Below are positions 7,838 to 13,869 of a DNA stretch of 40,984 nt, piece after piece. The stretch comes from Flavobacteriales bacterium (GTDB taxonomy: Bacteria; Bacteroidota; Bacteroidia; Flavobacteriales_F; PHOS-HE28): the NCBI GenBank assembly GCA_020848295.1, contig JADLAI010000122.1:1-40984 (forward strand), in the 5' to 3' direction. Under the pieces are notes generated by a model. That model was not told where the DNA came from. It saw only the letters and a list, made by a program, of their open reading frames with translations, and searched no databases. Both the position numbers and the translations under genes were made by a program. Position 1 is the stretch's first letter. Every line of letters starts with the position of its first letter.

Positions 7838-8362
7838 TCAGCCCCTGTACAGGTCCACCAGCCCCGGTGGTGTTCGCACCAGGAGCGTATTGGTCTCCGG
7901 GTCGATCCCCTGGATCATCTCTTCGGCGAGCGGCACCATCACCTCCTCCACGCCATGCAGGATCACCAGTACCGGGTTCTTCGCCGTGCCTTCTATCCCG
8001 GTCACCTCGCCGAGGTCGCCGTGCTCCTCGTCGCGCACGATCATACCGATGAACTCCTCAGGGTCCCAGCTCTCTTCGCTGCCATCCGCGAGTAGTCCGG
8101 GCGGTGCATAAATGTCGCGGCCCACGAGGATCGACGCGCTCTGCGGGTCGTGGAAGTCGTCGAATTTCACCAGGATGTCGCGGCCCTTGTCGTGCAGTTG
8201 GGTGAAGAAGAAGGGCACTTTCTGGCCTTCGATGTCCACGAAGAGCGAACCGGCGTGGAGCAGGTCGTCCAGGTCAACATCCTCCAGATGCACCGTGAGC
8301 TCGCCTTGGTGGCCCCAGGGCTTACCGAGCTTGCCGATGCGGTGGAGGCTGTCCAGGTCCAT
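7838..8362 (-). CDS. rimM: Ribosome maturation factor RimM
   Basis: The 174-residue protein begins MDLDSLHRIGKLGKPWGHQG, the standard RimM start, followed by an N-terminal beta-barrel with VHLEDVDLDDLL and the PRC-barrel half around ESWDPEEFIGMIVRDEEHG and the closing PLAEEMIQGID. RimM binds ribosomal protein S19 and helps 30S maturation. I chose the ATG at 8362; an ATG at 8380 lies inside palindromic repeat C and adds residues not expected in the family. trmN6 follows at once. In relatives I would expect rpsP just upstream; here the repeat and a peroxiredoxin gene occupy that place. Confidence 0.92.
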   Translation of the reverse strand: MDLDSLHRIGKLGKPWGHQGELTVHLEDVDLDDLLHAGSLFVDIEGQKVPFFFTQLHDKGRDILVKFDDFHDPQSASILVGRDIYAPPGLLADGSEESWDPEEFIGMIVRDEEHGDLGEVTGIEGTAKNPVLVILHGVEEVMVPLAEEMIQGIDPETNTLLVRTPPGLVDLYRG

Positions 8363-8372
8363 GGGGTGAAGG

Positions 8373-8538
8373 TATACCATCCCGCAGTAAGGTATGGCCC
8401 GTTCTGCTTGCCCTTTTTCCGCATTGCTTCACCGCCGGGCTCGTTCCGTAGTCCCCGCTACACAACGATCCCGTCGTATCGCACTGCGAAAAGATCGCAG
8501 CGCATCCTTGGACCATCCCTTACTGCGAAATGGTATTA
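8373..8538 (+). repeat. Palindromic repeat, family 1, diverged copy C
   Basis: Ends TATACCATCCCGCAGTAAGG and the reverse complement of its right end (TAATACCATTTCGCAGTAAGG) pair. The centre CGTTCCGTAG-TCCCCG-CTACACAACG and the stretch GAAAAGATCGC near 8489 match copies A and B in position. The arm sequence differs from A/B, yet the two arms still match each other. It begins 11 bases upstream of the rimM ATG, so the rimM leader lies in it. The remaining gap to 8756 shows no gene on either strand; the stretch TCGCACGCTCGCACCTTTTCGC near 8660 faintly resembles family 2. Confidence 0.75.
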
Positions 8539-8756
8539 CGGCGTAGTGGCATGGTTGGTGCATGGAGCGGGCGCGGGTGAGAGGACCAGCCATGCTCTGT
8601 TCGCTCCGGCGAAGGCTCTTTCCACCGCGTTCTGCTTTCATGACGACGTGATGTCAGCGTCGCACGCTCGCACCTTTTCGCCTCTGTTCATCCTTGCTCG
8701 AAGCGAACCGGACTTCGTGACCCGGTATATGACCATCATACCCTTCTGAACGACGA

Positions 8757-8778
8757 AAGGCTCCTTGAGGAGCCCTTC
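8757..8778 (-). terminator. Terminator hairpin after the peroxiredoxin gene
   Basis: On the minus strand AAGGGCTCC-TCAA-GGAGCCTTT forms a 9-bp stem (one G-T pair) 20 bases past the peroxiredoxin stop, followed by CGTCGTTC rather than a clear T run. Confidence 0.55.
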
Positions 8779-8797
8779 GCACATGCTGGCGGGCCGG

Positions 8798-9445
8798 TCA
8801 GGCCAGTTCCTTCTTCGCGAGGTAGAAATCGACGAGTTCGATGTTCTTCTCCTCAAGTCGGGCATCGAGTTCCTTGAGGGTCTTGGGCGGTGGCACGATC
8901 ACCTTCTCCCCTTTCTTCCAGTTCAGTGGCATGGCGCAGCCGTTGGCATCGGCGGTCTGCATGGCTTCGAGCACGCGCATGATCTCGTCCATGTTGCGGC
9001 CCACATTGAGCGGGTAGTACATGATCAAGCGGATGATGCCCTTGGGGTCGATGAAGAAAACGGCACGCACGGAAGCCGTGCTGCTGGCGTTGTCGTGCAG
9101 CATGCCGTAGAGTCGGGCCACCTTCATGTCGATGTCGGCGATGATGGGGAAATCCATGTACACACCGGTCTTCTCGCGCACGGCCTGTACCCATGCCACG
9201 TGGCTATGGATGCTATCGATGCTCTCGCCGATCAGCTTGGTGTTGCGCTTGGCGAACCACTCCTTCTGCTGTGCGAAGCCGCTGAGCTCGGTGGTGCAAA
9301 CCGGGGTGAAATCGGCCGGATGGCTGAAGAGAATGGCCCAGCTTCCTTTGATGTATTCGCTGAACTTCAGCGGGCCATGTGTGGTGATCGCATCGAAATC
9401 GGGGGCCTGATCGCCGATGCGCGGCATGGGATTCGTGGTTTCCAT
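8798..9445 (-). CDS. Prx6-type peroxiredoxin
   Basis: The 215-residue protein has the peroxidatic motif DFTPVCTTE with Cys50, the Prx6-type C-terminal extension (RVLEAMQTADANGCAMPLNW) and a second cysteine, Cys170. It reduces peroxides with a thiol donor in the cytoplasm. The family is often called 1-Cys, but Cys170 could act as a resolving residue. Two starts are possible: ATG 9445, which lies almost at the predicted transcription start and would give a leaderless message, or ATG 9427 (MPRIGDQAPDF), closer to the family start. It is divergent from the thioredoxin/rhodanese operon and shares its operator, which fits a joint peroxide/thiol-stress response. Confidence 0.92.
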   Translation of the reverse strand: METTNPMPRIGDQAPDFDAITTHGPLKFSEYIKGSWAILFSHPADFTPVCTTELSGFAQQKEWFAKRNTKLIGESIDSIHSHVAWVQAVREKTGVYMDFPIIADIDMKVARLYGMLHDNASSTASVRAVFFIDPKGIIRLIMYYPLNVGRNMDEIMRVLEAMQTADANGCAMPLNWKKGEKVIVPPPKTLKELDARLEEKNIELVDFYLAKKELA

Positions 9446-9449
9446 GGCA

Positions 9450-9457
9450 CAAAGGTC
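9450..9457 (-). promoter_or_regulatory. -7 box of the peroxiredoxin gene
   Basis: GACCTTTG on the minus strand (consensus TAnnTTTG) ends 4 bases before the ATG at 9445. No TTG is present at the usual -33 distance; the dyad at 9479-9492 is centred about 40 bases upstream of the expected start, where an activator would sit. Confidence 0.5.
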
Positions 9458-9478
9458 GGGTCAGGAGCGGTGAGGCCG

Positions 9479-9492
9479 GTGACGATCGTCAC
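9479..9492. promoter_or_regulatory. Crp/Fnr-type operator dyad 1
   Basis: GTGACGATCGTCAC is a perfect 14-base palindrome with the Crp-type layout TGA-N6-TCA. Its 12-base core TGACGATCGTCA differs in a single base from the dyad at 12041-12054. It is centred about 40 bases from the predicted peroxiredoxin start and about 70 from that of the rightward operon, both normal activator distances. The regulator is most likely the Crp/Fnr protein encoded at 11363-11986. Confidence 0.6.
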
Positions 9493-9542
9493 GGAAGCGG
9501 TGTTCGGTGACCTTCCTCACGTTACACCACACGACAACGACC

Positions 9543-9550
9543 GACCTTTG
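9543..9550 (+). promoter_or_regulatory. -7 box of the thioredoxin/rhodanese operon
   Basis: GACCTTTG, the same box as on the opposite strand at 9450-9457, lies 22 bases before the ATG at 9573. No TTG at -33. Confidence 0.45.
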
Positions 9551-9572
9551 CGAGCAAGAAACCCACCACCAC

Positions 9573-9773
9573 ATGAAACCGAACATGGGTCGGACCGACC
9601 GGATCCTGCGGATCATCGCTGCCCTCGCCATCGGCGTCCTCTACTTCACCGGTGTCCTGAACGGGGCAGTGGGCATCGTGCTATTGGTGCTGGCCTTGGT
9701 ATTCGTGCTCACCAGCTTCGTGAGCTTCTGTCCGCTGTACACGCTCTTCGGTATCCGCACACGGAAAGCCTGA
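9573..9773 (+). CDS. DUF2892 (YgaP-like) small membrane protein
   Basis: The 66-codon gene encodes a short membrane protein starting MKPNMGRTDRILRIIAAL; the frame is open upstream, but only from this ATG does the sequence fit the family. Two hydrophobic helices (about 11-31 and 33-50) are followed by SFCPLYTLFGI, the standard ending of DUF2892 proteins, which are often fused to or beside rhodaneses (YgaP). It opens a six-gene sulfur/thiol operon, with the next gene one base after its stop. The membrane cysteine and the context suggest handling of sulfane sulfur, but no reaction is established. Confidence 0.82.
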   Translation: MKPNMGRTDRILRIIAALAIGVLYFTGVLNGAVGIVLLVLALVFVLTSFVSFCPLYTLFGIRTRKA

Positions 9774-9774
9774 C

Positions 9775-9981
9775 ATGAAACGCACCTGGATCATCACGTT
9801 GGTGGGGGTGGCGATCGGTGCTGCCGCTGGCTGGTTCTACTGGTATCAGTGGGGCTGCGTCAATGGCTGCACCATCACCGGCAGTCCGGTGAACAGCACC
9901 CTATACGGCGCCCTCCTGGGCGGCTTGTCATTCAACTCGTTCAAGAGATCCCGGAACACAAAGGAGGAGGTGAAGGTGTGA
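9775..9981 (+). CDS. DUF6132-like small membrane protein
   Basis: The 68-residue product has one N-terminal helix (MKRTWIITLVGVAIGAAAGW) and a Cys/Thr/Ser motif WGCVNGCTITGSPVNSTLYG leading into a second short helix (GALLGGLSF). The pattern GCxITxxPxxSTxYGAxLG is what I know from DUF6132 proteins, small Bacteroidota membrane proteins usually found beside rhodaneses, thioredoxins and Crp regulators. It starts one base after the preceding stop. The two cysteines (C28, C32) could bind sulfur or metal. Function unknown. Confidence 0.7.
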   Translation: MKRTWIITLVGVAIGAAAGWFYWYQWGCVNGCTITGSPVNSTLYGALLGGLSFNSFKRSRNTKEEVKV

Positions 9982-10035
9982 CCCATTCATCTCCTTCGTT
10001 CACACGACCAACAAACCAAAAGAACGCAACTCCCA

Positions 10036-10338
10036 ATGCTTCGCTCACTGTTCGGCCTCGGCCCCAAGGTGGACCTCACCGCGATCCTTCAACAAGGTGC
10101 CACCATCCTCGATGTACGCACACCGGCCGAATTCGCACAAGGCCATGTGAAAGGTGCGGTGAACCTGCCGCTGGACCAACTGGAACGCTCCTTGTCCAGG
10201 GTGCCGAAGAACAAACCGGTGATCACCTGCTGCAAGAGCGGTGCACGCAGCGGAATGGCCGAGAGCATCCTTAGGAAACAGGGGTTCGAAGCGTACAACG
10301 GCGGGCCGTGGACCAGTGTCCAACAATTGAAAGGGTGA
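10036..10338 (+). CDS. Single-domain rhodanese, cytoplasmic
   Basis: The 100-residue protein is a small rhodanese. ILDVRTPAEFAQGHVKGAVNLP (residues 24-45) is the usual DVRxxxEFxxGHIxGAxNIP motif, here quoted in part as DVRTPAEFAQGHV, and CKSGARS (66-72) is the active-site loop with catalytic Cys66, next to a second Cys65. It moves sulfane sulfur between thiols. It is in the redox operon: 54 bases after the DUF6132 gene, and its TGA overlaps the ATG of the next gene (TGATG). Confidence 0.9.
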   Translation: MLRSLFGLGPKVDLTAILQQGATILDVRTPAEFAQGHVKGAVNLPLDQLERSLSRVPKNKPVITCCKSGARSGMAESILRKQGFEAYNGGPWTSVQQLKG

Positions 10339-10571
10339 TGGCGACCTTGCTCACCAACTGGAATTGGATGCGCTGGGTCCGGCTGGGGCTGGCCATCGCC
10401 TTCCTGATGGCGGGCTTCAACAACGGAGATGGGGTGGCTTATGTGGCCGCCGCCTTCTTCGGCATACAGGCCATCTTCAATGTCGGTTGTTGCGGCGCCA
10501 ATTGCTCGGCCAGTGAACACACCACCTTACCGAAGGATGGTACGAACGTTGCATACGAAGAGGTGAAATGA
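10338..10571 (+). CDS. DUF2892-like membrane protein with Cys-rich motif
   Basis: The start at 10338 overlaps the rhodanese stop. The 77-residue protein begins MATLLTNWNWMRWVRLGLAI, has two hydrophobic segments (about 11-25 and 30-45) and then VGCCGANCS, three cysteines close together. This matches the group of DUF2892-like proteins that precede thioredoxins in Bacteroidota sulfur operons. Its last codons overlap the thioredoxin start (ATGA). A second paralogue of the 9573 gene within one operon. The cysteines could carry persulfide, but that is inference. Confidence 0.7.
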   Translation: MATLLTNWNWMRWVRLGLAIAFLMAGFNNGDGVAYVAAAFFGIQAIFNVGCCGANCSASEHTTLPKDGTNVAYEEVK

Positions 10572-10879
10572 CCATGGACAAGCCAACGACCTTCCAGGAA
10601 CTGATCGCCGGTGACAAACCCGTGCTGGTGGACTTCTTCGCCGAGTGGTGTGGCCCCTGCCGGATGATGCCTCCCATTCTCAACGAATTGAAGGCCATGG
10701 TGGGGGAACAAGCCACCGTGATCAAGGTGGATGTGGACAAGAACCCAGGCGCTGCAGCGACCTATCAGGTGCGCGGCGTGCCCACACTGATCATCTTCAA
10801 GAACGGCCAGCCCGTGTGGCGCCGCTCCGGCGTAGTGAACGCGGCCCAGCTCAAAGAGGCCATGCTGCCCCATCTTTGA
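10568..10879 (+). CDS. trxA: Thioredoxin
   Basis: The 103-residue protein is a complete thioredoxin: WCGPC at 27-31 (Cys28, Cys31), preceding strand VLVDFFAEWCG, and the cis-proline loop GVPTLIIF near residue 75. It reduces disulfides and persulfides in the cytoplasm with thioredoxin reductase. The 4-base ATGA overlap with the gene before couples translation. It could serve the rhodaneses of the same operon and the divergent peroxiredoxin as a reductant. It is probably a dedicated, additional thioredoxin; trxA is a family symbol here. Confidence 0.93.
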   Translation: MTMDKPTTFQELIAGDKPVLVDFFAEWCGPCRMMPPILNELKAMVGEQATVIKVDVDKNPGAAATYQVRGVPTLIIFKNGQPVWRRSGVVNAAQLKEAMLPHL

Positions 10880-10960
10880 CCACCCACGAGATCGGGACCA
10901 GCCTTCACTTCGGGTCCGGCCCCACGACCTCTCCCCTCCATTAAACCCTGAGACCGAACC

Positions 10961-11347
10961 ATGCGCCTGACACACCTCCTCCCCACCCTCTCCTTCGCTC
11001 TTCTGCTCACCTGCTGCCAGGCACAAACGGGCAACGTCGTGGATGTGGCCACCCTGCGCAAGGAAATTCAGCAGCAGAACACCGTGCAACTGGTGGATGT
11101 GCGCACCCCGCAGGAGTGGGGCACCGGTCATATCGAGGGGGCCTCGCACATCGATTGGTTCGACGATGATTTCAAGGAGCGCGTGGCGAAGCTGGACAAG
11201 ACCAGACCCGTGCGGTTGTATTGCGCAGCTGGGGGCCGGAGCGAGGAGGCCCGCGAGCTGTTGCGCGAAATGGGGTTCAAGGATGTGAAGGACCTCGACG
11301 GTGGCATGTCAGCCTGGAAGAAGGCCGGCGCCCCGGTGGTGAAGTGA
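10961..11347 (+). CDS. Exported rhodanese
   Basis: The 128-residue protein has a hydrophobic N-terminal signal (LLPTLSFALLLTCCQAQ). Cys18/Cys19 give a poor lipobox (Thr before Cys), so either a lipoprotein or a cleaved periplasmic protein is possible. The rhodanese domain has LVDVRTPQEWGTGHIEGA (about 44-61) and the active loop CAAGGRS (88-94) with catalytic Cys88. It follows the thioredoxin gene by 81 bases and ends 15 bases before the convergent Crp/Fnr gene. With the cytoplasmic rhodanese at 10036 it provides sulfur transfer on both sides of the membrane. Confidence 0.88.
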   Translation: MRLTHLLPTLSFALLLTCCQAQTGNVVDVATLRKEIQQQNTVQLVDVRTPQEWGTGHIEGASHIDWFDDDFKERVAKLDKTRPVRLYCAAGGRSEEARELLREMGFKDVKDLDGGMSAWKKAGAPVVK

Positions 11348-11362
11348 CCGCCACATCGGCCG

Positions 11363-11986
11363 TCAGACCCGTCCCCTTGCATCCATCGCCTCCGGATGCA
11401 ATTCCACAAGGCCACGACCCAAGGTCACCAGGCCACGGGTGCGTAGCTGTTGTAACAAACGTGTGATCACCTCACGCGGTGAGACCAGTTCATCGGCGAT
11501 CTGCTGATGGGTGAGACGCAAGGTGCTCTCTCCCGTGGCCTGTGATCGTTTCATCAGGTAATTCCAGATCTGCTCATCCAACTTGCGGAAAGCCACCACC
11601 TCGAAGGCTTCCAATAATTCCTGGAAGCGCTGGGCCTGTACCTCATTCACGTACTTCCGCCATTCGGGATACACCATCCACTCATCCACATAGCGCACGG
11701 GGATCATCAACAGTTCGGCATCCTCCTCCACCACGGCCCGCACACTGCTCACCCGCGAACTCACACAGCAGGTGAGCGAGGTGGCACAGGTTTCGCCGGG
11801 TAGGATGTGATAGAGGTAGCGTTCCCGTCCTTCGCCATCCTGGGCCAGGATCCGCAAACTGCCTTTCCGGACGATCGGGATCCAGGTGATCGTATCGCCG
11901 ACAGCCATGATCTCCGTATCCGCCTTAACATACTTCTGCACCGCCACTTGGTCGAATGCCTGCTGAAGGGCCGCCTCATTGAACAT
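11363..11986 (-). CDS. Crp/Fnr family regulator with Cys cluster
   Basis: I start it at ATG 11986, which begins the cyclic-nucleotide-type domain; the longer frame upstream runs through the divergent promoter. The product is 207 residues. Residues 20-125 form the effector beta-roll. In the loop where Crp binds cAMP the sequence is GETCATSLTCC, giving Cys67, Cys73 and Cys74 and no normal cAMP-binding Arg-Ser pair. The winged helix is at about 155-195 with recognition helix SPREVITRLLQQL, close to the SRETVGR of Crp that reads GTGA. That fits the dyads at 9479 and 12041. Beside rhodaneses and thioredoxin, the cysteines suggest a thiol or persulfide sensor rather than a cAMP or iron-sulfur one; this is inference. 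Confidence 0.85.
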   Translation of the reverse strand: MFNEAALQQAFDQVAVQKYVKADTEIMAVGDTITWIPIVRKGSLRILAQDGEGRERYLYHILPGETCATSLTCCVSSRVSSVRAVVEEDAELLMIPVRYVDEWMVYPEWRKYVNEVQAQRFQELLEAFEVVAFRKLDEQIWNYLMKRSQATGESTLRLTHQQIADELVSPREVITRLLQQLRTRGLVTLGRGLVELHPEAMDARGRV

Positions 11987-11990
11987 GATC

Positions 11991-11998
11991 GCAAGGTA
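11991..11998 (-). promoter_or_regulatory. Putative -7 box of the Crp/Fnr gene
   Basis: TACCTTGC on the minus strand lies 4 bases before the ATG at 11986 and resembles TAnnTTTG with two mismatches. The dyad at 12041-12054 would be about 60 bases upstream of the start. Confidence 0.35.
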
Positions 11999-12040
11999 GT
12001 GCGGTCGGTTGACGGACCATCGGCCACGCCTCCTGATGGA

Positions 12041-12054
12041 CTGACGTTCGTCAG
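12041..12054. promoter_or_regulatory. Crp/Fnr-type operator dyad 2
   Basis: CTGACGTTCGTCAG has 6-base inverted arms and a Crp-type TGA-N6-TCA layout; its core TGACGTTCGTCA differs from dyad 1 (9479-9492) in one base. A wider pair, CTCCTGA (12030-12036) with TCAGGAG (12051-12057), could make an alternative hairpin. It lies between the Crp/Fnr gene and the cupin/kinase operon, about 41 bases from the predicted rightward start, which fits activation there and possible autoregulation of the Crp/Fnr gene. Confidence 0.6.
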
Positions 12055-12076
12055 GAGCCGCCGCTGGGCACCCCGG

Positions 12077-12084
12077 TAGGTTTG
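12077..12084 (+). promoter_or_regulatory. -7 box of the cupin/kinase operon
   Basis: TAGGTTTG is an exact TAnnTTTG match and ends 6 bases before the ATG at 12091, so the message would be almost leaderless. There is no TTG at -33; the dyad takes its place. Confidence 0.55.
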
Positions 12085-12090
12085 TGGGCC

Positions 12091-12627
12091 ATGTCCACCG
12101 GACCTTCCTCCACGTCGCATGCGCCGATCGCGAGCATCGGCGAACTTGTGCGTGAATTATTGCGTGAACCGGACCCGCAACGATTCGGCTCCATCCTTTC
12201 CCGCTATACCATACCCAGCCAGGATCTGCTCCCCTATCTCCGCTGGAACCAACGCCACTACACAAGGACCTGTGTCCTACGCAATCATCGGTTCGAACTA
12301 CTTGTGATCTGCTTCGAGCCAGGGCAGTGTACCAGTATCCATGATTACGACAGCGCAATGGCCTGGATCCATCCGGTGATGGGCGAAGTGATCGAGGAGC
12401 GTTTCCGCATGACCGCGAATGATGGACCGGTAGTGGAGAGCGCATCCCGACTATCGACCGGTCGCATGGGGACCCTCACCAAGGAGGACTCCATCCATCG
12501 TTTCATCGCACCCGGACCCGGCCGCACCATCACCCTGAACCTGTATGCCCCGGCCATGAGCCAGTGGAGGGTGTACGACGAGGGCACCGGCGCCACGCAC
12601 GTGGCCACCGCTGGCCCACCTCGATGA
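12091..12627 (+). CDS. Cysteine dioxygenase-like cupin with altered metal site
   Basis: The start at 12091 follows the promoter directly. The 178-residue product aligns with type I cysteine dioxygenases: HYTRTCVLRNHRFELLVICF, the first cupin motif and the end HRF...ITLNLYAP. Cysteine dioxygenase oxidises cysteine to cysteine sulfinate using iron held by two His of an HxH motif and a later His. Here the motif is SIHDYDSAMAW: His84 is kept, but the second His is Tyr86; the third ligand His136 is present. It may therefore bind metal differently, use another thiol, or be a non-catalytic sensor. Three bases separate it from the histidine kinase gene, with which it is probably cotranscribed. Confidence 0.75.
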   Translation: MSTGPSSTSHAPIASIGELVRELLREPDPQRFGSILSRYTIPSQDLLPYLRWNQRHYTRTCVLRNHRFELLVICFEPGQCTSIHDYDSAMAWIHPVMGEVIEERFRMTANDGPVVESASRLSTGRMGTLTKEDSIHRFIAPGPGRTITLNLYAPAMSQWRVYDEGTGATHVATAGPPR

Positions 12628-12630
12628 GCG

Positions 12631-13869
12631 ATGGTGGAACGTGCGCATTACCTTGCCACCATGGCCGAGGACGCGGAACAACCTTTCAAGCCAGCGGATG
12701 TATCGCGGATCTGCGAGATGCTCTTCGTTACGGCCGGAGAGGGCCTTGTGGTGGTGGACGCCACCGGCGCCATCCTCATGAACAACCCCAGGTTGAACAC
12801 GATGTTCGGCTATGCGGCGGATGAACTCGTTGGGCAACGGATCGAACTCCTGCTTCCCGATGCCGCGCGTGGTAAACATGAGGAGCACCGCACCAACTAC
12901 AACGCCCACCCGGTGCGTCGGTCCATGGGTATCGGCATGGACCTTTCCGGTAAGCGCAAGGATGGATCCGTATTCCCGGTGGAGGTGAGCCTGAACCACT
13001 TCATGGTGGACGGCACACGGTATGTGATGGGCCTGGTAACGGACATCACGTTGCGAAGAGAAGCCGAAGTGGCCTTGCACCATACGAACCAGGAGCTGGA
13101 GCGTCGTGTGGAGGAGCGGACCGCCAAACTCAGGGAGGCGGAGAAAAGCGTACGGGAGGCTCTTGACAAGGAACGTGAACTGAACGCGCTCAAAAGCCGG
13201 TTCGTGGCCATGGCCAGCCATGAGTTCCGAACGCCATTGAGCACCATCATGAGCAGTGTGGACCTGATCGCACGGTACTCACTGGAGGCAGCGGACGCCC
13301 GTGTGGACAAACATGTGGACCGGATAAAATCCAAGGTGCGTGAGATGACGGCCATGCTGAACGAATTCCTCTCCCTGGAGCGGATCGAACAAGGCGACAT
13401 CCCCTGCCAACCGACCGAGTTCGATGTCGTTCATCTTTGCATCGAAATGATCGAGGAACTGCGAGCACACACCAAGAGCGGCCAGCGGATCGATTACGAG
13501 CACGAAGGGGCGGACCGGATCGTGACGCTCGATCGCCAGATGCTCAGCAACGTGATCACCAACCTGGTGACCAATGCCGTGAAGTACTCTCCAAAAGGCA
13601 AACACGTACAGTTGCACACCGGCATCGCCGATGGACGACTTCGGATCACGGTCAGTGACGAGGGCATCGGTATCCCAGTGGAAGACCAGCAACATCTGTT
13701 CGAGCGGTTCTTCCGTGGAAGCAATGCCGTCACCATCCAAGGCACGGGACTTGGACTGAACCTTGTGAAACGTTACCTCGACCTGATGCACGGTTCGATC
13801 TCTTTCATAAGTGCCCCGGGCCACACCCTATTCACCGTGGATCTCCCACGAACACTATCCGATACATGA
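12631..13869 (+). CDS. PAS-domain sensor histidine kinase
   Basis: The 412-residue protein has no membrane segment. A PAS domain (about 25-140: EGLVVVDATGAILMNNP, RKDGSVFPVEVSLNHF) is followed by a coiled coil (145-190, rich in Glu/Arg/Leu), a HisKA domain with SHEFRTPL (196-203, phosphorylated His197) and a HATPase domain with NLVTNAVKYSP, DEGIGIP and GTGLGLNLV. It probably senses a cytoplasmic signal (redox, gas or small ligand) through the PAS domain and passes phosphate to the next gene's product. Its TGA overlaps that gene's ATG. The PAS domain shows no Cys that would indicate a haem or flavin Cys adduct. An alternative start is ATG 12661. Confidence 0.92.
   Translation: MVERAHYLATMAEDAEQPFKPADVSRICEMLFVTAGEGLVVVDATGAILMNNPRLNTMFGYAADELVGQRIELLLPDAARGKHEEHRTNYNAHPVRRSMGIGMDLSGKRKDGSVFPVEVSLNHFMVDGTRYVMGLVTDITLRREAEVALHHTNQELERRVEERTAKLREAEKSVREALDKERELNALKSRFVAMASHEFRTPLSTIMSSVDLIARYSLEAADARVDKHVDRIKSKVREMTAMLNEFLSLERIEQGDIPCQPTEFDVVHLCIEMIEELRAHTKSGQRIDYEHEGADRIVTLDRQMLSNVITNLVTNAVKYSPKGKHVQLHTGIADGRLRITVSDEGIGIPVEDQQHLFERFFRGSNAVTIQGTGLGLNLVKRYLDLMHGSISFISAPGHTLFTVDLPRTLSDT

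Noticed and set aside
1-8540. Palindromes as an IS element or CRISPR
   Set aside because: No transposase frame, and the copies are kilobases apart rather than regularly spaced short repeats.
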